From Takakia lepidozioides (taxonomy: Eukaryota > Streptophyta > Takakiopsida > Takakiales > Takakiaceae): a stretch of DNA of 64,000 nucleotides. The position numbers and the translations under genes are program-made. The DNA is taken from assembly GCA_030704615.1 (NCBI GenBank), contig CM060732.1, forward strand, positions 66,445,053 to 66,509,052, written 5' to 3'. Position 1 is the first letter of the stretch, and every line of letters starts with the position of its first letter. Shown here piece after piece: positions 21,734-32,699 of this stretch. The notes below the pieces were generated by a model, which saw nothing but the letters and a program-made list of their open reading frames with translations, was not told the DNA's origin and made no database searches.

Positions 21734-21763
21734 CATGAACCTCTACTGCCTAGTGGAGGTTAA
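21734..21763. repeat. Copy of the dispersed palindrome in an intron
   Basis: CATGAACCTCTACTG, CC, TAGTGGAGGTT: one mismatch in the left arm and a diverged right end relative to the perfect copy. On the minus strand it lies between a candidate exon at 21894 and the acceptor before 21586. Confidence 0.65.
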
Positions 21764-21893
21764 CAAAATGGAACAATCAGACACAAGTTAAACACGCTTT
21801 TCCGACAACGTCAAGAATACAAGAGTTAAATCCGGAAAACTGAAAACACAGACAATTCCAAGATGCAGAATCCGCTTACAAGCAGAACGTATG

Positions 21894-22490
21894 TCATGTC
21901 AGTCCTCCGAAAATGTTCACACAAGACATCCCGTCCCTGCAAAAAAAAAAAACCAGGTAATCGTAGGTGTCCGGCCTCAGCTCATGATTGTAAGTCCTGC
22001 ACTCCATCTCCTGCGAGGTCGGGTCTACATCTGGTCCTTGGATAATGGGATTAATTAGGTCCGGCGATAACAAAACAGTTTGAATGTGGTCGTCCGAATT
22101 CACCATCTCCTCAGCTGTTGCCGGAAATACGTAGTCGAGGCAGAGGACCGTCCGGGAGAATATAGTCGTGCAGCTCTTGTAAGGTGATTCAAACTCGCCG
22201 GGAATGTAATAACCCTGTCGGATGATAAACGATTTTGATCCAGGGCCATTCCGGATGTATGACACAAGATTTCCCGATGATTCTTGTGTGGAGAAAAACA
22301 CAAAAGCACTAGACATGAGCTGCCGAGCCACAAAAGCATCCAAGATATTTGAGTAGTCATTTGTCTCGAAGACAACAGAGTCATCATCACAAATTGTATT
22401 GACGAACACCATGGATATGTCGTCGAACCGATTCTTTGGTGCAAGTCCCAACCGTGATCTGGCATCAGCCACTTGACAGCCGACGTTCAT
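21894..22490 (-). CDS. Hypothetical protein, probably upstream part of the acidic gene
   Basis: A 198-codon frame with balanced composition: RLGLAPKNRFDDISMVFVNT, GYYIPGEFESPYKSCTT, HIQTVLLSPDLINPIIQG. The end (YDYLVFFFCRDG) follows a poly-T tract ending in GCAG and probably includes intron. It lies on the same strand as the split acidic gene and directly upstream of it, so the two may be one gene. It is divergent from the phosphatase-like gene at 22703. No family recognised. Confidence 0.42.
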   Translation of the reverse strand: MNVGCQVADARSRLGLAPKNRFDDISMVFVNTICDDDSVVFETNDYSNILDAFVARQLMSSAFVFFSTQESSGNLVSYIRNGPGSKSFIIRQGYYIPGEFESPYKSCTTIFSRTVLCLDYVFPATAEEMVNSDDHIQTVLLSPDLINPIIQGPDVDPTSQEMECRTYNHELRPDTYDYLVFFFCRDGMSCVNIFGGLT

Positions 22491-22702
22491 CTTGTCGTGA
22501 TCTTGAACTCTTCGATATATGGTCTATTCTTGGTCCTTTACAGTAGTCCATTGTCGGGACACTTATGTCTCCGAAAACGTAGAGGTCACTCTGAAACTAA
22601 GAAACACTACATTGTGTTGTTTCTGACGGCGGGAACACTTAAATTGCGCAGGTTGGTATCGTCCATCAACCTTCATTTGCAACATCGGGGAAGAGGAAAC
22701 AG

Positions 22703-23820
22703 ATGCTGTTAATATTGAGTGTCAACGGTCTCCTTTGCTACTGGCCACCTCCAACCGGCGGTGAATTGTTTAAGGAGAGATTTCGTTTCAAGAAAGTTAC
22801 AGTTCATGTTCCCGAAAGACCTTTTATGGTTCCCGGCCCGGAGTCTTGGAGTTTCTCAACCTTGCGTTCATGCATTTTCACGTGGCGATCTGGTCATGTG
22901 CTGAAAGACATGTTCTTTGTAGGATGCTCGAGTGCTTAGTTCCTACGAAAATTGCGAAGAAGTTTTGCTTCATCTGGTCAGCTGAGCATTGCAAAGACAC
23001 TACCGGTTATATCATGCCTGGGATGAAATATCTCGTTAAGGATATTCGCACTGTTCTTGCCAAGTACCCTGGTACACCCTTTGCAACGCAGGGACAAATA
23101 CTCCTTGTTGATGATAAGCCATCAAAGGGCCTCCGAAACCCACCAAATACTGGATTCTTCCCTATTTCATACAAGCCATCACCAAAGGGATTGGTTGACC
23201 AGGATGATATGACAAAAGCTGTGTAGCCATATATATTGAAAATGGCTGCAGCTTCAACAGTCGTAGATTACATCAGCGAGAACCCGGCCAAGTATTCTCG
23301 TAAGCCTCTTGGTCGTGACCATGCCTATTGGGCTTGGTATGGAAGATATGTTGATCCTCGTGTTTGGATCCCACAACAAAAGGAACCTGATTACCTTGGT
23401 ATGTACTTATCCCACTGTTTGTTGTTTATGGAGAATTTGATCTTGAAAGTGTCTTCCACTTGCACTTTTACTTTATCATTTTTTCTACAAATGTTCCACA
23501 TTTCAGCTAACATTCGTCATATGAAAAATCGTTTTGCCCAGTCACATTCAAAGAGCGAATTCGAAAAGAAGAAGAAGAGCTTCGTGATTGGCAAGAATGG
23601 CAGGCTTCCCGGCAGGCTTCAAGGGCATCAAGAGATTCAACAAGTAGAGTTCCCAGTAACATTTCGGATGATAATGTTACTACTAGGTTCGAGTTCTCCG
23701 AAAGTATTTCCGTTTCATCTGGTACGGAGACCGTTGCAAGTGGTTGTGGTAACCGGAGGCGTCTTCGAACACAGCGAGCCGTTTGGGAGGAGGCTCTGTA
23801 ATATTAATGGGTTAGTGTAA
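22703..23820 (+). pseudogene. FCP1/HAD-type phosphatase-like gene, broken
   Basis: The order of blocks follows the plant FCP1-homology (NIF/CTD phosphatase) domain: LLILSVNGLLCY (first HAD motif), PESW then EFLNLAFMHFHVAIWSCAE (motif II region), KKFCFIWSAEHC, YLVKDIRTVLAKYP and ILLVDDKPSKGLRNPPNT (motif IV). The nucleophile position usually reads LDxNGLL; here it is Ser. A frameshift near 22850 and TAG at 23224-23226 (CAG-like) break the frame. Exon ends at about 23398 with GTATGT and resumes after TTTCAG near 23506; the tail is Ser-rich (SESISVSSGTETVASG). FCP1-type enzymes dephosphorylate proteins such as the RNA polymerase II tail. It may be a host gene fragment captured by the surrounding cluster or an old host gene. 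Confidence 0.6.
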
Positions 23821-23829
23821 GCCGTTGTA

Positions 23830-25884
23830 TGGCTTCGAGCTGCTGGATAACATTAAGTCCAACGGATGTATAGTTGACGTTACATTAGGTCTGACTGCAA
23901 CGCCAAAGTTGCAATCTCTAATAAAATATGAATGTTTATCATCAATGTATGCGGACACATTCTTTCATATCATCCTCTTCATCACATACCATGATTGTTC
24001 TATGTTTGGTTTTGTATGTCATCTGATATGACAACCATTTTCTGCAAAAAGTTTTACATATCTGACCTCACATCATGGTGTAATTTATTGCATCCTCCCA
24101 TTTTTTTTCGTGAACGTCAACTTGGCAATGGATGTTCTTCTAAAACCACAATACATACTTATATTGTCTCCAAAAAATGTTTGGAGGATTATATTGTGTA
24201 TAAAATAACCAAAATAATCATATATATCGCTTTATTTCAATAATAAATTTTATTTATTCATATTTCTCATATTATTTCTGGACCAAACAAAAGTCCAGAA
24301 TTAGTTAAAATAGTGTTATAACACTCTATTTACAATCCACAAACACTTCTAACACACACCATCCTACATCTTCCTAAGCTGTTCTCTGACATATCCTAGC
24401 CAAAGATCTCAATGTGAAACCTTCAAAGCCAGTATCAAATTACACAATGGGCAGAAAAGAAATGGGTCCTGGTGTTCCACTTGCTTCTAGTATCCTGGAC
24501 CATGGGTCTTTGAAAATTCAAGCAACTAGAACATTCAAGCAATGCTAAGAGCCGAGTCGTAGATAGCTTCATGTATTGGCACCTAGTGCATACCGGTAGA
24601 TTTTCCTCCAAAGAAGCCTTGCAAAATGACTGTCGATGCTCCAAGCACCCTCCAAGAACCTTCATGATTTTGAACAGATCAAGCCAGAACCTTGCGTGAG
24701 GATTTTGAATTGTAGTGAAAGGGTCTTATCTAGAGCCTGGAGAGACACGCTCATTGAGTGATACTAGAATCTAGCAAGATAGTTTGAAGCTATTTAAGCA
24801 CTCTTAGGAACGTATGTCACGACATTGGCACCGAAGATATTTTGTTGCTCGATAGCTGTATGCTGTAGGTTCGCTCCTTCCTTGTGCACCTCTTTCTTCC
24901 GTCATAATTAACTGCAACTTCCTACTGGAAAGCTGTGTAACCTCAAACAGAAACTTTTACTAACCGTAGTCATAAAATCAAGGTATTTCCAATATAGAAA
25001 CGAGGGTGTGAGTATAATCTTGTCACTGACATCTTATAGGAATAATGCTCAATACAAGTAGTTGTTATTCATGCACTGCTTATCTCACACAGAGTGAAAA
25101 GGGCATGATGTAGCTCTCTGACTGGCATATGTAGCTCATATGTATCAGCAGGATGGAGAGTAGGTCTTTGCGAGCATCACCATCGAAATTGTGGAGACCT
25201 ATAACTGTCACTGGATCCTGCATTTTCACAAGAGAACCTCATGGTCTTCGGCTCAATTTACACTCTGTAGCTTAAGCTTCCAAAGCATTCGGACGTTGTC
25301 ATTACAAGTGATGCCTCTTCCTGGCTGCTCCCGTCTCAATGCTGAGAATAGAGGCGGCTAATGCTATAACTCTTTTGCTTTCTCGAGCTCCTTGCCTGCA
25401 GATCGCCATGAGAGGACATGAGAATCCCTAAACCCGGGTTCCTATCCGGGCAGTTATCAACAACATATTATGTGTATGTAATAATATACGACATATATAT
25501 TTATTTGTACGTTACGTATAATACACCTGTAGCCCAGGCACGTCTGAGATTCATTACCCGGTGCCTTTTACTACCTGGGGTATTTCTACCCCTTTCTTTT
25601 CATTAGCCCATGCCCTCTTGCCTGTGCCACAGAATCTTTTGGAATAAAACCCAAGGGTATTGGAATCTTTCAAGGTGTCCCGGTCATGGCCTTTTTGGTA
25701 TTCCGTACTTGTGATGATGTAGGATTCATGAAATAGGGACTGCTCGATGGGAAGGTCGGCCGGTGATTTAAGATAGGCGGCAAGTCCGCAAGCGACAGCA
25801 TTTCTGGAGCATTTACTAAGTACTTTGGGGGCGTTGCGGTGATTTCGGCGTATTTAGTGTTCCTAAATTTGTGGGTAGGGTTGC
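23830..25884. other. No gene seen
   Basis: AT-rich to about 24330, then mixed sequence. At 24287-24318 a segment (AAAAGTCCAGAATTA and following) repeats 5158-5190 directly. No ORF with protein-like composition and no structured repeat was found. Confidence 0.4.
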
Positions 25885-26044
25885 GAGCGTTTGATCACAA
25901 AAGGGAGTGTGGCGGGCTATAAAGTGTGGTGGCGCAGCAGCGATGATCCAAGATCATTTTGCATGATGATACTTGAAGTCATCATCGGCTCACAGGAGTG
26001 TGCAGGCCGTAGCCTTGCTGCAGGTACCCCCGTGTACGTAACAA
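25885..26044 (+). repeat. Segment duplicated at 35667-35800
   Basis: GTGGCGGGCTATAA..GTGTGGTGGCGCAGCAGCGATGATCCA is shared with 35680-35735 and similarity continues through CTTGCTGCAGGTACCC. This marks the left part of the segmental duplication that is clear from 29290 on; about 3.2 kb has been added after it in this copy. Confidence 0.65.
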
Positions 26045-29000
26045 TGCCCTCATGTTTGAGGGCATATCTGACATTTCTCCAGGGGGATGACCGGTATGGT
26101 AATCCTACCTACTTCAGGAACCTACTGTAAAATTTTCATGTGATTTCACCGTGTCATTAGGAAGATTATAACAAAAATGTAAGCTGCAAATATTTTTTGT
26201 GCTCTAGTTCTGGAGACCAAGCAATTGGCCTGGCAAAATGATTTTTCATTGATACCCAGATTCTAATTGGCTGGCATGTAGAGCACCTTGGGCCAAGATT
26301 CCAGAACCAAATTCCAAAACCACATGAGGGTTGCTTTGTATGGGAAAATCGGTGGGTCAAAAATGCTCTCCATTACAATTGACTCCAAATCTGCCTCAAA
26401 TGTGTCCAAATTTTCATCACAATGTCAATTCCTCTGGTCATATTGTTCCTTGCGTGGAAACTCACCACCATAACAAATTTTGGAAGCATTCTAACCACTC
26501 TACATGCATAGATTTCCATTTGGGCCTATTTCTACTTGAATCCAAATTCCGGGGAACTCATGCCTAAGCCGAGAGAGGATTCCGGCCCGAAAACTCGGGC
26601 TCCGTCATCGATTCATGGGGAATTGCCGGGCACCCGAAACGCAGCACCCGACGAACGCGAAGGCAGGCCCTTTCTTTCATCGTGCGAATCTGCAAATAAC
26701 CAACTGCCAACCGTCTGAGATGTCAGTGCAGAATACAAGGGAGGCATTTTCCGGACAAAGCTCCTGCAGCAACTCCTCCACAGGTCGAGGTAAAAGAAAA
26801 TTCGTGCGTGGGCACGCAGCTTCCTTCTGTAACCTACATCCGCTGTGGAGTCGTAGTGAGAGACGAGGGCTGCAGGAGATTGCCACCAACACAAACCAGC
26901 AGCTTGTTCCTCATTTCACAGCCGTTCTCGAAGCTTCAGTACACAGCCCGAAGAACAAAATTCCCTGCGTTGTCACGGGTGATGGCAGCATCACCTACAA
27001 GCAACGCTGATGAACTGGCAGATCTTTGGGGTGCAGCCCAGGCTCCGTTAGTGAGGTCAACATCTGGCAAAGAGACTGTCTTACATTCTGAAAATGGAAT
27101 CCAGAGCTTCCCTGGTTACCGCCCTGCCAGTAAGGGCTCACTCCAAGCAACAGACTAACTCTCTTCCGAATGTCTATCTTCCGATCCAACTAAGAGGCAA
27201 TCTTATTCACATCTCCTATGATGATATTTCTCTAATCCAGAAGACAACATAGATTGATGCAAGGATGAAGCTACAACTTACATGCAAACATCCTAATGAG
27301 CTGATGTGGAATGCTCTCTGAGATTCCAACTAAACATCCACTACTTAAACCTTGAGAGCCGGCTTCACCAAGGGTGTCTGGCTCCTAGCCAAAAGCTTCT
27401 CTGCGATGTCATGTTCAGTAACAGGGAGATAATAAATATGCGATTTTGTTCGAGTCTTCTTGAATATATCATCCAATGTGGGACTTTGAGGCTCCATGTC
27501 TGTCCAATCCAACACAGCACTACAAATCTTAACTATTGTATGCTTTTTTAACAATCCACAAGTGCACATCCACTTGTCAATCTGGCTCTTGGTCTCTCTG
27601 CTTGTCTGTCATTACTCTTGCACAGTCGTCACCTCTCAGTAATGTCCCTCTGTACCATTACTGTTCTTATTATGAGTTGATTTGCCAGTTTTGGTCTTCC
27701 ATCCCCTAGTCTCCCAGTCCTTCCTGTTTCCTATCTTTACTCTGCTTGCTCAATCCTCTATCGCTGTAGCATATGTGCATACCAGCAATCTCTACCCCTC
27801 TCTTCCTTGAAGTAAACCCAAGCATCTAATCCTGATAGCTACATACATTGCAAGAGAGCACAGAAAATCACCAGGAAAGAACCATTTGGGTTGAACTTCA
27901 AGTATTATGTGGAGGTCAGTAACCAAAACAATTCCCCTTGAAGTCTGGGTCTGATGCCAACAATACATGGACAACCTTCTTTTCACAAGGACTTGGACTC
28001 CAAGCTTCAGGTGAGTTGAGGGTACCTAAAAGCCCTATCTAAAAACATCAGAAGAATACAGTTACCTACCTTACAAATCAAACCAAAGCTGGACCTCTGC
28101 ATCCGTCAAGGTGGCATCAGTCACGAGCCTCAAGAGCTCTGTTATCTGATTCCCTGTGGCTTCCAATTTCTGAATCGTGTCCCTACTAATATATTTCCTA
28201 GGCAAGTCCGTGCACAGAATGTGACCCTTTTCCTTCATACTTGGTGCCAAAATTTCCAATTTTGACCTGACAAACTGTAAGAAGCTTGACATGGGGGTTG
28301 TGGCTACCTTGTTCGTCTGATAATTTTCTCGATAGGCTTCATACTGACTGCCTGCCAAGTTCAGAACATCCAGTTGGTGGTGGCTCACCTGCATCCAAGG
28401 CTTTGCGTTTAGGTGCCATCCATTCCCTAACCCCCACACAGATCACCCCAACAACTCACCCCAATGAATGCAAGCCTATGTAGAAAACAGGCGAGATGAA
28501 GATACCGAAATGCAGCACACATGAACATACACAAAATCAGCGCGCATTAGCATCTGTGACGGCAGACAGTACAAACAGCAACGCCTCCAAATTGAACCCT
28601 AACAGCATCGTCAATGCACAAAATGCAGGAAGATCAAGTTCCAAGGCCATATCTCGCAAAACGGAACAGCTCCCGCTGATTTTCTGCATGGAAAATGTGT
28701 GGCTGTGCAGCTCGAGCTACGCTCATAATGAGCACACATAGAAACCCCCCTGCAAATCACCTGCATGCGACGGTAGCAAAAACAAGCGCAGCAAAAACAT
28801 AAAGCAGCGACAATCGAGAGAAATGCCCGTAAGCAAGGTGCAAGGAAGGCTGGAGAATGTGCCCGAGAAGATACCCAGCCGCTCCCGCCACCTGCCGGGC
28901 CCGTCATCATCATTATCTCGGGTGCCTGGGTGTGTCCGCACGGGCGGACATGCAACCCCGTGCCTAAACCCATCGCCGGCTTTTGATCGCCCCCTCACCC

Positions 29001-29250
29001 CTTTAGCCTGCCACGTCACTCGGTCAAAGGTGCTGGAGGGCCGTGAACCACCCAATTTTGGGTACCCCTGCACATTAAAAAAATCACTGACGGCAGGGAT
29101 TTTATTATTTTAGGGTGCCATAAAGACAGGCGGGTGCATAACATCAAGGCGCACAACTTTCGTTCAGAAATTTTTTTCATCTGATGTCATCGGACGAAGT
29201 TACATCGTGGATGAATTCTGTAGCCCACCCTGACGCGACCCGAAACGGGT
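26045..29250. other. 3.2 kb present only in duplication copy 1, mostly unassigned
   Basis: Relative to 35800-35910 this stretch is extra. It opens with a small hairpin (ATGCCCTCA..TGAGGGCAT, 26046-26067). Apart from the frame at 28073-28439 I see no gene. No matching terminal repeats were found at its ends, so insertion versus deletion in the other copy is undecided. Confidence 0.4.
28073..28439 (-). CDS. Hypothetical exon with good donor site
   Basis: About 120 codons with protein-like composition (SQYEAYRENYQTNK, SFLQFVRSKLEILAPSMKEK, LEATGNQITELLRLVTDA). It ends at TTT|GTAAGG. A start is uncertain; an in-frame Met lies at the beginning of the frame. Helix-rich by appearance. No family recognised. 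Confidence 0.35.
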
Positions 29251-29964
29251 CGCCTCGTCCATTAGGGGTTAATGTTGGCGGCGGCTGACAGTATGCTTGG
29301 ATACTTGTGAATCTGCTGTTTGATTATTAAATCTAAACCAGGTTGATGAGGCGCTTTGGTAAGTTGGGTACACAAGGATGTTAATGGACCCTATCTGGGC
29401 AGTTGGTTGTTCACGAGGATATTTTCCAGCCGACATTGTTGTAAGTGCATCTCGAAATTGCTCACACCGTCTCACTGAGGTTCTTAATTTCGTCTGTCGA
29501 TTCGCAACATCTCTAATGGGGAGCCCATCGCCCAAAATATATCTTCACCTGGAGGCGCAGATTGTGGAACCTCGTACGTAATGCACTGCATGGGGATGTT
29601 GCAGATCAGCTCAGCACATTCTGTTGCTAAGAGAAAAATAGCTGTGCGCGTCTGTCAAGCTCCTCAATCGTGTTTACAGGGCCTCTATTTTTCCTCTTCT
29701 GCCAGCACATTATGACCCCCCAACACTTTTGTCTCTTAGCTTTGTAGAAACAGAACGGTATAATTCCTCAAACATCTTTCTGGCCGAGAGTGAGGGAACA
29801 ATTCATCGCGCTACTGTAACCCACTTATAGTCCATGGAGCTTCCGGTCGTGACCCGACTTGCGACGCCATAGCTACGAGCTCCGTTCTCACTCTTTGTAG
29901 TAGTGCTATGTTGTAATGGAACTTTGGATCTCTAATCCGACGGCAACGAATAATTAGCGGCACA

Positions 29965-30278
29965 ATGTACGGTAGGAATGGCCCATGCAGCTGCAGTGAG
30001 CCTTTCAGGCTTCTGCATCTAACAGTTTCACATTTCATTCTGCTACGATACGACAAGCACAGTCTGTGGCAGAATGCTTCTGGGAACAGCGTACATATAT
30101 TCATGAACGTGATCTGAGCAACGTGCCATAGAGGAACTTGCTGTGTACAACAAGCTGACGAGAAGAAGAGACGGTGAATTGTTGGTGGTGAAAACGTCAA
30201 CAGATAATGGAGGGATGGACAGTTGATGCTTCTAGATCTGACGTTTCTTAAAACTGTCTGACTTGCGCTACCGAAGAA
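29965..30278 (-). repeat. ~315-bp segment inverted relative to duplication copy 2
   Basis: The reverse complement of this segment aligns to about 36617-36949 (for example GAAATGTGAAACYGTTAGAT and AGAAGCATCAACTGTCCA), while bases just before (GAATAATTA) and just after (TATTCCTGAC, GGTTTGATGAGGCC) align directly. A clean local inversion in one copy explains this. The 178-codon minus-strand frame across it is not judged a gene. Confidence 0.75.
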
Positions 30279-31655
30279 ATATTCCTGACATACTTCAAGC
30301 GGTTTGATGAGGCCAAAAACTGCACTAGGACTCTGCGACACTACCAAGTGTGTACAACCTCAACTTGCCGCAGGCTTTAACCTTCCGAAATTCTAAAACA
30401 GACCACAGGTCTACAGTGTTGATAGAACATTTGGAAATTTGGTCTTGCAGAATTAGCTTATTCCGCCACGTCATTAAATGATAAGATCCATTTGCACATT
30501 TGAGCACTCTACTGCTTAACCTGAGAAACACTAAATTAAGATTGTGTATGGCATCATCGCACAGGGTCTTCGTAATAAATCATGCGACTGATTCTCCACC
30601 ACAACAAGTCCTAAGTCGACCAAGTTGAACATTTCAACTTCAAGGTGCGCAGCCAAATGGAGCATTGGCTCTGGACGAATCTTAGAATGTAGGTAAAGCG
30701 GAACACATGTCCAAGGAGTCATGAACATGGAAGTAATCTGAACATTTTCAATTTTCGCACCTGAGAAAATAGACTACTGGAAGAGAGAGAAGGTAATTTA
30801 TACCATCATGAGAGAATATCACACTATTTAAACCACTCTGTCTGTGGGGTGCACTCCAAGCGATGTCATCTTTCTTTTGTCGGAAGATTGATTTTTGATG
30901 GCCATTCTAGCTTTTCCACCAATCTGTAGCTGTATTCTGCTCGTAAGTATCACTAAGTAGCTCACGAAGAGCTAGAGTAAGGACTTGGGATAGTCTGATC
31001 CAAGGCCGAACTGATGATACCCTCATCGTAAGGGCAGAGAATACATATATTCAATGATTGTATGCGGGGGTTCCAAATAACTCAGGACTGTGCACCGGAA
31101 GTGGATGGCGAGCCAGTTTCATTATAGCTTGCATCGTCTGAACGGGGGTTTTGAACTCCGTAACGACAGATCCAACGGCCGACGTCGAATTCTAGAGAAT
31201 CGAGCTGTTGTTGACCAGTCGAACGGCCCAGTTGTGCCAAGTGGAACTAGCTGCAAAACATCGTTAACCAGTGCATGGGTCATTGAATGCAGGGCTCGTG
31301 GGTAGGGCATAGGATCGTTCCAGATATGCAGGAATGAATAGTTTGATGTTTCTATTTGCACATTGTGGAGAGATGAATTCCCCGGAGATTCAGTGCATCC
31401 TGTAATTAACAAGTTGCAGGATTCAGCTTTAATTTCTGTCTGTGGCAACTTGCAATGTACAGATGCAAATGATAAGCTATATCTGTGTAACTTAGCAAGT
31501 TGCTTAACAGCTCCAAACGAGAAACTGTGTACTCTATAAGACGTAGCGATTTGCCACAGCTGCAAAAAGAAGTTGCAATAAGTTGGAGTATTACAACTGC
31601 AGTACTAGTGGGTGACTCAGCCAGAGCAAGGACATCTAAGTAATAGAATATGGAG

Positions 31656-31663
31656 TATATAAA
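31656..31663 (+). promoter_or_regulatory. TATA box of the 31876 gene
   Basis: TATATAAA followed by a pyrimidine-rich CTCCAAGCACCTCCCTCTCACT start region. Copy 2 keeps TATAAAA at 51545-51551 and the same CTCCAAGCAACTCCCTCTCACT downstream, so the arrangement is conserved between copies. Confidence 0.65.
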
Positions 31664-31875
31664 CCGTACTCCAAGCACCTCCCTCTCACTAGCTCATGAG
31701 CTTCGACCGTCTTCAGATTGCAAGCTGGTGTCATTGTCGATTTTCAGATCGTTAGGCCTGTGACCCACTTTTCTCTCTTCTACTGGAAGCGGAGGGTCTT
31801 ATGTTTCCCAGTTCTCACGTTGCCCTATAGTCTGCGTCTCTCCATTTGCGGCCCTCAAACTGCAGCGAGGTCCAC

Positions 31876-32667
31876 ATGGGTGTATCCTTTAGCTCCGTAT
31901 GTTGTACCAGTTACGAGCCTGCCAGCCGCCACCTAGCTCTCCAGAGCTATGAGATGACTCGGGGACTTGGAAAACAGTTGAAGACTTTGAAGGGAAAGGT
32001 TCACAACTGTGTGAGCGAAAAGCTTGGATGGAAGAGGTGTAAGGAGATCTGCAATAACCATTTCTGCATGTCTCTAGAGAACATACATTATTGCCAGACA
32101 GAGCTCCCAGGCGTTACATTGGGTCTCAAGGGAATGAGAAGTGCCCTAAGATTGCACGAAGAAACGCCCGGGAAGAGACTAATCAATCACGACTTCTTGG
32201 TTATTGAGATTCATACTAACAGCGAAATCCAGCCCAAGATATTTTTGAGAGCAGAGAAATGCTGTGGGGGCGACAAAATTGGAATTGTTATCGGTGTTCA
32301 CGAAGAGTATGAAGCGGAAGCCGCGAAGATCTGTCTGTTTACGGTAAAATGCGAGAGCAAGATAATTGGGATGGAAGATCTGTTCGAAGTGCTGGCAGAC
32401 CAGTGTCCGGACTACAGCGCGATAGAGCACAATTGTTGGGAGTACGCGAGGTCGACAACAAAGCGGCTGTTGAAAGCATGCCAACGTTTGCCTCGGGTCA
32501 ATAAGCAAGAGGAGAAAAGACTGCAGGAGGAGATAGATTCGGTGGAGGCACGCATAATGGGCAACTTAGTGACCTACAATGGAATGCTGATAGCCGCCTC
32601 CGCAGTAGTCATCGCAGTCCTCGACTGGATCAGTAGTCGTTGTTATGTTCTGGGTGCGCCTTATTAG
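31876..32667 (+). CDS. Unknown protein with N-myristoylation-like start, HNCWEYA motif and C-terminal hydrophobic segment
   Basis: 263 codons, no stops. The ATG at 31876 gives MGVSFSS, kept in copy 2 (51755) and fitting the N-myristoylation consensus (Gly2, Ser6), which is why I chose it over the longer upstream frame. Two Cys-rich patches (HNCVSEKLGWKRCKEICNN) precede a beta-rich middle (DFLVIEIHTNSE, GIVIGVHEEYE) and the block [20 protein letters not shown]. An NCxxxA block after such strands resembles the Cys/His centre of papain-like folds (NlpC/P60, LRAT, PPPDE), a guess only. A charged helix (KQEEKRLQEEIDSVEARI) leads into a hydrophobic stretch (MLIAASAVVIAVLDW), probably membrane-facing. 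A TATA box lies 213 bp upstream. The gene is the only intact-looking one of its set; further copies are broken at 51755 and 62269. Confidence 0.65.
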   Translation: MGVSFSSVCCTSYEPASRHLALQSYEMTRGLGKQLKTLKGKVHNCVSEKLGWKRCKEICNNHFCMSLENIHYCQTELPGVTLGLKGMRSALRLHEETPGKRLINHDFLVIEIHTNSEIQPKIFLRAEKCCGGDKIGIVIGVHEEYEAEAAKICLFTVKCESKIIGMEDLFEVLADQCPDYSAIEHNCWEYARSTTKRLLKACQRLPRVNKQEEKRLQEEIDSVEARIMGNLVTYNGMLIAASAVVIAVLDWISSRCYVLGAPY

Positions 32668-32699
32668 AGTATCCGAGGGAGAGGTTGATTGGTTTCCGG

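Larger units (their letters stand above)
29290..32670 (+). repeat. Segmental duplication, copy 1 (uninterrupted)
   Basis: Matches copy 2 at 35900-37650 and, after the insertions there, 51331-52045 and 55301-55436. Shared landmarks are CTAAACCAGGTTGATGAGGC, GCAGTTGGTTGTTCACGAGG, GGCACGTTGCT-type sequence (inverted, see 29965-30278), CTCACGAAGAGCTAGA and the gene at 31876. Position ~30915 reads CCACCAATCTGTAG, the uninterrupted form of the site that carries a MULE in copy 2. Confidence 0.82.

Noticed and set aside
25418-25606. Short ORFs between 24.3 and 25.9 kb
   Set aside because: Low-complexity or biased translations, no splice context, no homologous copy.
26046-26067. Hairpin as a transcription terminator
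   Set aside because: Short eukaryotic hairpin with no gene upstream; no reason to assign a function.
29811-30347. 178-codon minus-strand ORF
   Set aside because: It spans the inverted segment; the matching part of copy 2 is read in different broken frames, and composition is not protein-like.
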